This document shows, piece by piece, positions 34,823-46,900 of a stretch of DNA of 64,000 bases. Origin of the DNA: Antilocapra americana (Eukaryota > Chordata > Mammalia > Artiodactyla > Antilocapridae). A model generated the notes under the pieces. The model did not search any database and was not told where the DNA came from. It saw nothing but the letters and a program-made list of their open reading frames with translations. The stretch covers positions 5,263,433 through 5,327,432 of the forward strand of contig ML660774.1 in assembly GCA_007570785.1 (NCBI GenBank). Direction: 5' to 3'. Positions within the stretch are counted from its first letter, which is position 1; every line of letters begins with the position of its first letter. The position numbers were made by a program, and so were the translations under genes.

Positions 34823-36371
34823 TACATATTTTAACAAAGAGGTTGTACCCTCAAGATCAGATTAACTGAGTAACCACGATAGTGGAAAAAGTCAGTTAAA
34901 TACTTAGGGGAAGTAGGAATCAAATTGAGCCCCACCAGGGAAAGAGGGACAGTTGAACTAATACTAGGAAGTAGAGAAAATAATTGAAAGTAGAGAACTC
35001 TAGTCCATTAATCTGGAGGTTCCTTGTATAACCAATGAGCTCTAATATCCAATTTAATGAAAGATGCTTATTTCACTTGCCAGAGCAGAAAAATTAATTG
35101 GTAGCTATAATTTAAGTTTGGTCTCCTTTCTAATTGAAAGAATGTCTAAAGGGAGGGGGAAAAAAAAGAAAAACATTTTCATTCCACTCATTTTCAATTT
35201 TTAATTTCTTTTTTTTGAAAAGTTTTATTATGAGTATTGACATTTTCATTATTTCAATTGGATATTTAATTTATCACACACTGCCAGTAAGTAGAAGAAG
35301 AAAACCCTCTTTAAAGACAGCAGACAGTTTAATGAACATGAAATCTATTCTCTGAGCTTGCAGGGTGTGACGAATCCACCTGTCCAGAAAGAACGTGGCA
35401 GGTGACAATGTTTCAGGAAGTACATGTTAAAGCAGATATAGCCATATATATTTTATTTTTTTATCATGTTAGAAATTAATCTTATTAGTAAGTCCTCGTA
35501 ACCCACATTTTTTTTTTTAAGAATGTCATTGGCAGCTGGCTAAACGCTGATGCTGTGCTGAGTGACTGATCTCACATTTTGGGCTGTTTCTTACTTACCT
35601 GGATTCCTTCAGATCTCTGGCCCTCCTAATTTAATAAATATATTAATAAATATAAGTATAGAATATTTGCAAACCACAAAGTCTGCATGTTAGTGAACAC
35701 AGAAATATTTCACAGTTTTAATGTCTTTTCGTTACTACTCTGCATAATTCTAAAATCAAGACAAAATTCCTCTGAGTGAATGCACAGAAGAGCCACCAGA
35801 ATAAAGAGGCCCAGAGGAGTGTGGCCTATTTAAAACATCTGAAAATAACTTAAAGAAGACCCTGCTACTCTTTTTCCTCTGCTGAAGAGACAGGGGCAGC
35901 ACAGGAAAGCTGATGGTGGTGTAGGAAAAGCCAGCACAGTTGGGAAGCCCCCCCCATCCGCTTGCAGATCAGGCCCACATGCTTTTGCCTGTTTTATGCA
36001 CATGGGGTCCCATGGGTGCTTCTGGAACACTGTGGTGATGTCTCTGTGGCTCTGGGAGTAGAGATTGGTCTACACAATTGAAGTGACCCACTGTCTGACA
36101 GTGAATGAACTGCTCTATGGTAAATTCAATCATTTTGTGTTGTGTGGTGAATGACTTATTTGATCAAACCTAACTTTGCAAAATTTAAATATCTTAGTGA
36201 ATGAGCTAGGTCTTATGAAAGGTACAGGATAAATACTCTCTGTGTCCATGTAGAGACCAGCATCTTGACACAATAGGCATGATGCTTAGCAGAACAACTG
36301 GTTTCCAGTTGGCATGTAGCAGATGACATCCAGACAATGGAGCATTACTTAAATGACATAGTTAGATGATA
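33708..36371. other. AT-rich non-genic stretch
   Basis: Apart from a (CT)n(CA)n microsatellite at 34,777-34,824, nothing recognisable is present. No coding exon. Confidence 0.45.
34777..34824. repeat. (CT)n(CA)n compound microsatellite
   Basis: A CTCT run with one TT interruption passes directly into a CACA run. It is likely to be polymorphic. Confidence 0.95.
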
Positions 36372-36790
36372 ATCTCGCATAGTGGTTAATGGTTAAGAGT
36401 GTGGGCTTCAAAATGAAATTACCTTGTTGACTTACGGCTCTACCATGTACTGCCTTATGATTCGGGGCAAATTATCTATTGTCTAGATAGATAACTTGGA
36501 TGACATCACCGACTCAGTGGACATGAGTTTGAGTAAGCTCTGAAAGTTAGTGATGCACAGGTGTGCTGCAGTCCATTGGGCCACAGGGAGTCGGACATGA
36601 CTGAGAGACTGAGCTGATCTACTCTCTTTGGTTCAGTGTTATCATCTCTAAAGTGATGATAATAATAACATGGACCTCATATGTTTGTAGTGAGGCTGAA
36701 AGACTCAAGTAAAGATATTAGAATCATACCTGACACATAATTAGCACTCAGTAAGTGTCTTTTATTAGTAGCAGTATTCAATAAATGAAC
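36372..36790 (+). repeat. MIR SINE, split by a BovB insertion
   Basis: The left part (36,372-36,480) shows 'tggttaagagtgtgggctt' and 'ctctaccatgtactgcc'. The right part (36,617-36,790) resumes with 'ggttcagtgttatcatctc', 'gtgatgataataataaca' and 'ctgacacataattagcactc'. Together they form one nearly complete MIR in the + orientation, interrupted by 36,481-36,616. Confidence 0.85.
36474..36623 (+). repeat. BovB LINE 3' fragment (plus) inside the MIR
   Basis: 'ggatgacatcaccgactcag', 'ggacatgagtttgagtaag' and 'gagtcggacatgactgag' match the sense strand of the BovB 3' end. A probable imperfect TSD is ATCTATT at 36,474-36,480 and ATCTACT at 36,617-36,623. The copy carries only the last part of the reverse-transcriptase ORF and the 3' tail. 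Confidence 0.85.
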
Positions 36791-37499
36791 ACATAGGATA
36801 TTCTTTAGTTTGGAAGTGAATATTCTTCTAGAATCACAAGTTCTAAAGTAAGCTGCTGCAATTATTTTTTAAAGTAATCGCTGACATTTAAATAATGTTT
36901 TAAAGTTGGCAGGACTGTTTTCATGTAGATCTGTAAGATGTGATACACTGTTTTGTCCAAGCCTTAGGAGATGGGCAGGAGAGATGTTGGAATTTTAGAG
37001 ATGGTTGGTTTGAAGTGACCCTTAAGACAAGATGACCTGTGAGTCAATGATGAGCGAGATGAGGCCTGGATGGTCATTGCGCGTAGTCAGGCGGCACTTA
37101 ATGAAGGATCCTATTTTCCCTTTGCCTCATATTTACCATTCGTCATCAAATTGTTATCATCAGAAACACAATCACAAGCTGAATTCTTTTTAATAAGAAG
37201 TCAGGATGATCCAACATTGAGTGAGATGAAGTACTCCTGAACACTTTGATTCCCTCAGTCTGAAAAATAGCTGGAGTTCCTGTCAGCTTCACTCTTCAAG
37301 CCCTTCACAAGAACCACGTCTCCAGGCCCTGGTCCATCTATGGCCCTTCGGATTCATCAAGCTGATGCTCCTGAATCACGCTATTTGGGGGAAATTTCTG
37401 CCATAAAACCACTCTGAAAATTCCCAAATGAAGTGGTTACAGAACTATCTTGGAATCCAGATGGAAATAAAAAGGAATTTTAGTCCATTGAAATTATCA
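36791..37499. other. Unique non-genic DNA
   Basis: No gene or clear repeat. The part from 37,230 to 37,400 has some order suggestive of an ancient repeat, which I cannot assign. Confidence 0.35.
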
Positions 37500-37825
37500 A
37501 GGCTTCCCTGGTGGCTCAGTGGTAAAGAATCTGCCTGCCAGTGCAGGAGACGTGGATTCCATCACTGACACGGGAAGACCCCACGTGCCTCGGAGCAACT
37601 AAGCCTCCGTGCCACAGCTGGTGAGTCTGTGCCCCAGAGCCTGGGAGCCACAGCTACTGAGCCCACGTCCTCGAGCCCATGCCATGCGCCACAAGACAAG
37701 CCTCTGCTATGAGAAGCCCGTCCGCTGCAATTAGAGAGTAGCCCTGGCTTGCAGCAACTAGAGAAAAGCCAACACAGCAACCAAGACCCAGCATAGCCAA
37801 AGATAATGAAAAATATTTTAAAACG
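37500..37825 (+). repeat. CHR-1 type tRNA-derived SINE (plus)
   Basis: A Bov-like head 'ggcttccctggtggctcag' is followed not by the BovB-type tail but by 'cggagcaactaagcc', 'gggagccacagctactgag', 'gcaattagagagtagccc' and 'agcaactagagaaaagcc'. It ends 'gacccagcatagccaaag' plus an A-rich tail. This body defines the older cetartiodactyl CHR-1 group. Minus-strand open frames here are shadows. Confidence 0.88.
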
Positions 37826-40800
37826 GTCAAATATTTGACATGTTTTCTTCGTCCTACTCTCAAAACTACTGAAATGCATGTTGCTTATTGAAAGTTTCGA
37901 GGTTCAGATGAGCCCACAGTTAAACTGCTAGAGAGAAGTCATAGGATTTAATCTCTGAGCAAAAGTTACAGATGTCTGTACAACGTTTTATACATTTTGA
38001 CATGAAGTTTTTGCTCCCATAAGAGTTAGCTCCTGTTCAAACACTGCGTGTTTGATGTATGCAGAATGTTTGTATCTTCTTAGTAGAATCTAAGCACCCC
38101 AAGGGCAGGAATGGTATTTTGTAATTCTGTTACATCCTGCAAAGCAGAGCATCACATTTAATACCTATCACCTAGTCAAGAGAGAGATGATTGCATTGTA
38201 CATCCATAACTTAAACTTCTGTGCCTTTAATAACCCCGGATGTCTCCAAGATTTGTGGCAGCAGAGAACATTCAGATAACTAAATTGCCCACTTTTATTC
38301 TTTTAGATAGATGGCATCAATTTCTACTGCCTCACCAAAAAATTATGTAGGCCAAGGATAGAACTTTCGTTATAAATTTTACAACCAGCTCCTGAGAGGC
38401 TAGAGAAAGATCGTTGCCTTCACAGCACTGTTGATCTTCTCTGTGGCTTTTGTCGTGATTCAAACAATGTGACAGAAGCTGTCCCCCAAGGAGGAGTTTA
38501 ATAGAATTCAAGAGAGATGAACCTACAAATATACATACTAACTCTCCATAAAATCCATGTCTTGCATGTTCAGGAATTCTCTTTTTTTTAGGCCTTATGA
38601 TTTCTCATCATATTTGTTTCCCTTCAAAATGGAACAGCAAATTTTGTTAGCTGTGGAATATTTTAGTTAAATGGTTTTAAAAATTAACAAGTTGAACTCA
38701 TTATTTAATTATTTCTTAGGGAAAAAATAAAACCACTTCATAATCATTTTCCTATAGTATCTGTGAGGCTTCCAACTTTTGCCAAACAATTACCATTCTG
38801 TATTTTACCCTGGGACCAATTAGGCTTTCTAAAAAATTTTTTCTAGGTAATTCCTTTATATCACCTTCTTAAACAGGTGATGTGGATATTAGACTTCATC
38901 TATACATCCCTGTTAATTTTCAATCCAAATATTTCAAAGCAAAAGTCAGTATTGGAATGAAGGAAACCAGAAACTATATTTTAGAGCAGGAAGTTAAATC
39001 ATTTGTTTTTAGTCCTTTCCATAGATTTTAACTCTTAACTACTCACTGATTGGTTTTGTGTCTTCAAGGTGAGAATTTTTTTGTATGAAGTAATCAAAAT
39101 AAACTTTTAAAACTGCCAAGCAAAAACGTTATCTAAATCTCGCGTTTAAGTTAGATTTAATTTTGAAACACTTTTAAGGACCCCCGTTACTCATTCTCTT
39201 GGTGGTCTTTCAAAAGCCAGGTGTCTGGGATTGTCTCCAGGCTGCTCTAAAAGCTCCCCGGGCTTTGGATTAATACACGAGAGCTGCCTTTTATTTCAAG
39301 ATGCCTATTTACATAATGCTTGTTCATTTAAACTCACTTGGAATGTGTGGCCAGGATGAACCCAAACCAGAGTGGGTCAGCAACACAGGGTCTTGTTTTT
39401 TCATTGAATTAATTTTAAAATATTTCTCTCTTCCAAAGCTGGAATGGAAAAAAAAAAAAAGTTAATGTGGAGGCGTTTCTTAATTCAACTGCTATATATC
39501 TCAATTTCGGAATAAACCCTGGATACTTTATCACAATGCATAATAGAACAGGAATTTTAAAAACTCAGTGTCTGTTATTAAACCCTTCAGTACTATAAAG
39601 TGTTAGAACTTATATACAATACAACAGAACATATATATTGCAAACCTCAGAGTAATCTCTGTTCTGACACCATCACTTCTTTTGCACAAAATACATTTCC
39701 TTAATCCTTTGATTCAACTTTCAGGTTCAAAAAGCATCTTGGTGTGTGGATGTGGCTGTGTGGAATATGAAGATTTTTTCATGTAACTTTTGTCTTCTAA
39801 GTATTATTTTTATGCAGTAAGTCAAATGTAGTATTATGGGATAAGATGCTTCTTAAATTTTAGACTTTGACATGAATTTTGAATATGTTAGGAGCTTAGT
39901 TAAAAAAAGTCTTAACCTTTGTCATTTTGTTCAGACCTCACATTCAAATCCACTTTTGTGTTCTTTCTCCAGAAGGTTAGATGGTATCAGCTTTGTATTA
40001 TGGGAAGGGATCCACTTCACTAAATTGCAGCCTGTTTTAAGTATTTACATAAGTATTTGGGAGACTGAGGGCCTTAATAGTTGCAGTTGCACATGCACCA
40101 GAAATATAAATAAAGCCTGCTTTCAGAGTAAAAAAAATTTTTTTTGAAGGATTTTCTCCTTAAAATAATGTGAACTTTGAATTAGTAGAATGCTGCTTTG
40201 AGTTTATTTTCATTTGCCACATTTCAGTGCTTGTTTTTCTTTGGCTTTTACCAAATGACTTGAGCTTGAAAATGTTGATGTTTAGTTACATATTTATAGA
40301 GGATGCTAATCTCCCCCGTGTGTCTGCATTGCTTGCTTCTGTGTTCCTCCCCTAGAGCAGAGTTAATGTGATGTTTATCTGCTGTTACACTTTCGCTATC
40401 TTTTTGAAATCCTACTTTGACATCTTTCTTTAGCATATATTTATGCAGTGATTAAATCTCATCTTCCATTATAGCATCTCCAGATGCTGTATAGTAAAGA
40501 GAGCATTTTTTTTTTATTCTTTAAGTTGGCTAAGTTTCAGAACGTCATTCTATGTGAATAAATGGCTAGACCTTTTCTATTTCAATACTATTCAGTATGC
40601 ATGTAACCTACAAATTATTTTTATTATGCTTCTGGATAAAAGTTGTTTCTTGGTAACAGTATTTTTATTTTGAGCCATATTTGTCAAATAACACTTCATT
40701 TAGCTTTCTTTTATTTTAATAGTGTCTCATTGTTCTTCCCCTTCACAAATCACATCCATTCACTAATTTTAATTTTATTTCATTTATTAGATGATTATTA

Positions 40801-42514
40801 TTATTGTTTCTGGCTATCATCTGGCCTCATAAGACTTCTTAATGAAATTCTGAAATTTTTAGCAGAGATGAGCTCATTTTTTTGTTAATGGCTGTATGAA
40901 TGGGCCAGCCCTATGATGTTAAAACAAATCAAAACCCAGCAACCAAATAAAGCAACAAGACAATTAAGATTTTGAAAGAATGAAACAATTTGCTCCGGAA
41001 TTGCAATCAAGTAGGCTATACACATAAACTCATCAGGACTGTTTCGTTTCTTCCTTTTCTATCCCCCTTGAACCTTGAACCTAACAATAGGAAATAATAG
41101 AAAACCAAAGCCGTGCTATGGCTCACTAACACCCTAAAAAGGCATCTGACTATGACTGGATGTGAATGAGAGTGTTCCCCCAAATCTTTTGCTGAAAGAT
41201 GGGGCCTCCTGAGGGAGTCTTTAGTTGTTTTCCCCTTTTTTCTCTGCGGGAGCCACAGAGCTCAGCTTAACAAAACCAGTATTAGAGAGTAGATCAAAAC
41301 CAAACCTCTAATGTGGTCAGTATTTGACCACCTTTTTATAAAGTTAATCAAACCCGTTAAGAAAAAAAAAATGTAAAGTAGCAGAATGTAATATTCTGAA
41401 AGGAAATTCCAGAGTATAAAATTCTAGCAATTTGACCCTGTAGCAGGTGTTTACTTAAAGAAAAAAAGCCAACTGATTTTTTTCAGCGAAGCCAATTGGT
41501 CAGTTGAGATAAAAGGGTTGCTTCACTTACATATAGATCTGCTTTATAAATCCAAGTCAACTGTTTACAAGATTTGTATCAGATTATGTCAGATTATTTA
41601 TATTCAGTGTTGCTTTACTTTCATATCCCATTTGGCAAGTGTAGAAGGATAGTGGGATGCATTATCAATCACCAATAATATTTCATTAAAAATGAATCAG
41701 TTGTGAGTATCCCATTATGATTTTGGCTGATGTTTTGCTTGTTTGTTTAATTTGATTGTAAAACGAATTCTTTAAAAATGATTTAATAGATAGTATGTCC
41801 TTTGGCTTTAAAATATAAATCAATAGTCACAAGTCTGTATGGTCACATTGTAAACTGTTACCTGACTGACATAAGGAAATCCTGATATAAATGTTTAAAA
41901 TTAATTTTCTCCTTTTGATAAATCATTGCTGATGGAAAATACTGCACCATCAAACTGGATACTTTTAACCCCCTTAAGTCATTGATGAAAAAGGGTAGGA
42001 AATTTTTAGACTTGGTTCTAACAAAGGGCAGGTTGTTTTGGATGTCATATCATGGAAGGACAAGCCCTTGCTTCAAGGATCACTTCTGTTATTCTGTGAT
42101 GCCTAAATGATCCCAATCGTATTTCATTTCTATTTTGCATGAATGAACTACTCCCTATTAAAATGTTAATATCTCCTGGTCATTTATATCTCATAACTTC
42201 TGGCCACTTATTTCTAAGCTTGAACTTTTACATATCCAAATTTGTCCTATGTGAAGGAGAGAACAAGTTCAGAGTGATGAAATACAAACAACATGACAGC
42301 ACAGATTTCCTGGTGCTGGTGTAGAAGTTCCAGGAGGTGGGAGAAGGGGACTAGACGGAAAAATAAATGGTCTCTAGATCGCCCTAATAGAAAACTGTAA
42401 TATGTGAAGCCCTTGAAATGCGTCACGGACAGGCACAGTGCATTTCCACACTGGCAGGATTATGTACGTCTCTTGGTGATCTAGTTCTTCCAGATGGCAA
42501 CGTTATGAGCTCAC
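37826..42514. other. AT-rich non-genic stretch without young repeats
   Basis: About 4.7 kb in which I recognise no gene, exon or repeat family. Only scattered A or T runs occur. Confidence 0.45.
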
Positions 42515-42725
42515 CTACTGAAGCAGTGATGTCCAGGAGCATGACTCTGACCCCGAACTCCTGATTCTAAGCTCAGCTCCACTATTTACTAGTGTATGTT
42601 CTCAGGCAGGTCACTACTATGAGCCTTGGTCTCCTCCTCAGTAAAATTCCTCCCTGCTAGAATTTTTGGGAGGATGAGGTGGCAAGATGGAGTGTGTAAA
42701 AAGAACCCACTGGCCCATGGTTTGT
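42515..42725 (+). repeat. MIR SINE remnant
   Basis: 'ctaagctcagctccactatt', 'ctcaggcaggtcactac', 'gagccttggtctcctcctc' and 'gggaggatgaggtggcaag' follow the MIR order. Diverged, + orientation. Confidence 0.7.
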
Positions 42726-43706
42726 TATTTTAAATCACTGACTTTTAAAAGTATCCAAATGTTGCAAACAAGCAAGCAATAGAATCAAAACCCAACATAT
42801 TAACATAATCTGTTATGATTAGCTAAGGAAGACTCAGGACAAATCCCTTGTCACCCTTTTTCATTAAATTATTCTAATTTGGAAAAAAAAAGATTAAACT
42901 CAAAAAAAATCAAATAAGTGTGATTCAAAATGAAATAACTTAAAATCACAATCATATATTGTGATACATTATGTTGAAATATTAGATTTCAGAATATCTT
43001 AATGGACAAACTAGCTCTCTAGTTTCAGCCCTCTGGGAGTTTCTAACCAGAGGTTACTGTGTTTAGTTAACTTCGTTACAGTTTGTAGCAGTTTTCTTAC
43101 TCCCATATAGATCAGGATTCATTGCAGAAGTAGATGCTGACTTCTTCATTTTTATTAGTTAGAGTCTATTTTCTTTCCTGATTGTTCATCTAAGTATCAT
43201 TGTATACATTTTGAGGGGTTAAATGACTAGTTTAAAGTAAAAAGAAATCAGTGGCACAATCAAATTTCTAAACTGGACATATTTAACCAAAACTCTACTA
43301 GAAGCAATTTACTTCTTGATGTTTGACTTAGTGTTTTCTTCAAAATGTTTGTCTATGTCAAGAGACTAACAAAGAAATAGTAGTAGTTTCTATAGTGGAA
43401 ATGTCAAAAAGCTGTGGAATTTTGACTAAAACTGGATGGTTAATTTTTGTTGTATTTGGGAAAATGAGATAAAATGAATAAAACATGATTTATTCTAAAT
43501 CTTCATTCCAATTAAGAGGAGTATGCATCAATTTGATGGGAATATTAGATGAGACTTGAACAATTAACATATTAACAAGGGAAAAATATGGAATTGCAGA
43601 AAAGTAAGGGTGAAATTAAGTTTTTCAAAGGTGAGAACTGGAGTTTAGAGGTTTCTGGGAAATACTGAAAGCTACCTCCATCACCACAAACCCACCTAGT
43701 GGATAT
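42726..43706. other. Unique AT-rich DNA
   Basis: No gene or repeat recognised. Confidence 0.4.
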
Positions 43707-43956
43707 TGCATTGTTTTTAGCAAGTGCGTGCTCGGTTGCTTCAGTCTTGTCCGACTTTTTGTGACCCTGTGGACTGTAGCCCGCCAGGCTCCTCTGTCCG
43801 TGGGCTTCTCCAGGCAAGAATACTGGAGTGGGTTGCCATGCCCGCTTCTAGAGGATCTTCCTGACCCAGAGATCAAACCCACGTCTCTTATGTCTACTGC
43901 ACTGGCAGGCAGGTTCTTTACCACTCGCGCTACCTGGGAAGCCTGCATTGTTTCTA
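43707..43956 (-). repeat. Bov-tA SINE (minus) with 13-bp TSD
   Basis: Full-length antisense copy from 'gtgcgtgctcggttgcttc' to 'accactcgcgctacctggg'. TGCATTGTTTTTA at 43,707-43,719 and TGCATTGTTTCTA at 43,944-43,956 differ at one position and form the TSD. Open frames on both strands belong to the SINE. Confidence 0.95.
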
Positions 43957-46900
43957 AACAGTCATTTAAGCTTTCATGCTCAAAAAGAATTGAGATAGAG
44001 GTTTTGTCCTTAGTTCTTGCTTGTGGAAAGGACCTTGATTATAGTTCATTAATATGCAGTTACAGAACCGAGGATAACTTTGGTAGAAATAATTTCTACT
44101 CGCTTGAACTCAAGGCAAGTCTCTAACAATGATAAGGAATGGATTGGGAAAGGATAATTTCCTTGCCTTCTTTTCTAGTTATTTCAGCTGGAGTTTAACA
44201 TAGTGAGAGACCAGATAACATATGTCCATTTTTTATCAGCATTTTCATTTTTACCATGTCCTGAACCATGTGCATATTTACCGAACTGTCCTGAGTAGAA
44301 GCATGCCAAGGTTGTAGGAGTTATTTCTGAAAAAGCAGCAAACCTTATCTAGATCGTATTATATTAACACAACATGTATTTATTTTACATGTTTGTTTTC
44401 TATTTTTTCTCATTCAAGTATTCTAATTTACTTGATCTTCAGTGGAGAATTAAAAAAAATGTGTTTCTTCCAGTACCTAATTTAGTAAAGTTGAAAATAT
44501 ATTCCATATTAAATTTAAAAATGTAGTTTACTACATTTATGTCAAATTCAGCCTTGATATAGAGAGTAGTAGTTCTATTTTATTATTCCAAAGTAAATGT
44601 TCTATGTATTTTGTAAAATGCTGACCAGCAGTTTGATCCCTCAACTTCAAAAAGTTCAATATTATAAGAAATGGTTTGAAACGACAAGAGTGCTTCAAGT
44701 TAGACAAGCAGAATATTCTGGTACAACAAAGATCTTTAAACAGCCTATATGAAAAGGTTATTACATTCACTCCCAGCAGATCTCTAGGTTTCTAAGACTG
44801 AAATTTCTGGGATAGAAGTTAATCAAATCCTTTGACTGAGTGTGCAAATCACTTTCCTGGGCCTCTGAGGAGTTACATAGGTTGTTTCTTTCCTTAAAGA
44901 GTTTACAATTAGATGAAGAAGCAAGATTAAATTATAGTCATAACCAAATCTCTAAAATAACCATTGTCTCAAAAGACTTAACCACTTAATAAAATATACT
45001 TGATGATGCTTAAAATATAATTGCAACTATAAAGGGATGCCTGATTATTTTTTAGATAAGGAGGGAATTTTCTATAGCTTGGATGCAAACTTTTAGTTTC
45101 TGAAAGAATTAAAGCATGTTTTTAAAATTTAAGCAAACATTTTCAAAATAAAGAGAGCCAGTCTGTGTCTGTTAGTTGTCACATATAACTCAGTATTTCT
45201 CATCTTATTTGGGGGGAAATAGAGACTGAATACTTGTCTAATCCTCACAGAGATGAAATGGTGTGTGGTCTTGTGAATGGAAATATGGATCTCTTCCTTC
45301 TTGATGTAAAGTGTTTTGTTATAATCCCATGAAAGTCATCTATTTTATACAGAGTTTGGGGAATAACACAGAAGCTGTCCAATGCAAGTTCTCAGTATGG
45401 TTTGGGTATCATCCATCAGTCCTAAAATCATTTCATTGGCTCTTTATTATGTCAGTTTAATCATCCAAGCAATGTAACGGCTTTCTCATTTCCACTAACT
45501 TCAGTGCTGTTGTTGGCTCCTGATTAGCTGTTGAACAAAGTTCTCAGTTGATGGCAAACACTTATCACTGAATGAACAGAGACTGTTTTACATATTCTTT
45601 ACAGTGATCTGCTATTTCGACTATATTGGAAACCTGATCAAAGCCAATGTGAGTCACACTGAATCTTTGGCTTTTCTGAATTTGAGGTCAATATTGGAGT
45701 GAAGAACTCAAAAAGGAAAGAAAGAAAAACAGAAGCCTTTCATTCTTACCTAGACAACAAAGGCCTTTTAGCCATTGGTATCTCGTTAGTCTTTTCTGAG
45801 TAGTCTCACCAGACAGAGAGCTAGTCAGTTATAATTCCATCATTACTCTTTCTAACAGCCCTTCAAGCCTTCTGCTCTTCAAAGTAGCGCAGAACAGCAC
45901 AGAGCACTGTAGGCATTTGGACTCAGCACTCAGAGCAGGGAGCTGAAACAAAATGATGCCAACTGACTTTAAGGCAATTTCCTTCCCTCTGTGGAAATTT
46001 CTGCTTCTCATATTGAATCGATTCACTGAGTGAAACTTGACCTCTTGTTAGAGTGCATACACTTTGCAATGTGCTCAAGTAATTCAAAATGAAATACCAG
46101 TTGTATGTAGAAAATACAAGAACCTAACTGGAGTATGTCCAGCTTATTTCAAAAATGAGCATGTCTTTAAAAATCTGCTTTTCTATTAAGAGAGCTACAT
46201 TTACCACACATTAGATTTTTCTGCTCATTGTAAGATAATTAAAGTAATGGATTCTAGCCTGAATTATCATTGTAAGCACACAGTTAAGCTTTCTTTATAT
46301 ATGAAAGCTGGAAAAGGAAAATGGTGCAATTAAATAAAAGAAAAAGAAAGCCTGTCTTTGTTAAGTGGGTGTGTTTGACCTCAAATATTATGATGATCAA
46401 TTTCCTACATGTGTTTGCACACCCATGCTTGTGCGTGCATGTGTAGATGGTCCATGGGAGATGAAACACTCATATTAATATTTTGTCAGTATCGAAAGGT
46501 AGGGAAAGTTAGATTTATGAGTGCAAGAGATAATATTTGGATGAAATTGGTATGTAATCACTTCTGAAATGTGTAACTGTTTAAATTATTCCTCTTACAA
46601 AATTTGCCTGTGTCAAACATAACTTCTGATATTTATTGATCAATGCCAATGAATTTATACTGAAGAAGAATGGACTTATGTTTTGAATAACAGAAGCCCC
46701 CTTGCTTGTTTTTAATAGCAGATTACTTATTTCACTGGAACTTGTTACATTTATTACATATTCTTGAGTAGGGAGTAAAGTTAAGCCACATCTCCATGCA
46801 CAGAATGAATAGATTCCAAAACAGCCGATTTTTTGACTTCTTGATTGATACTGCTGACTGCATTTGTCTTAACTGAGTGCCAATTTATGGCAGTGACATG

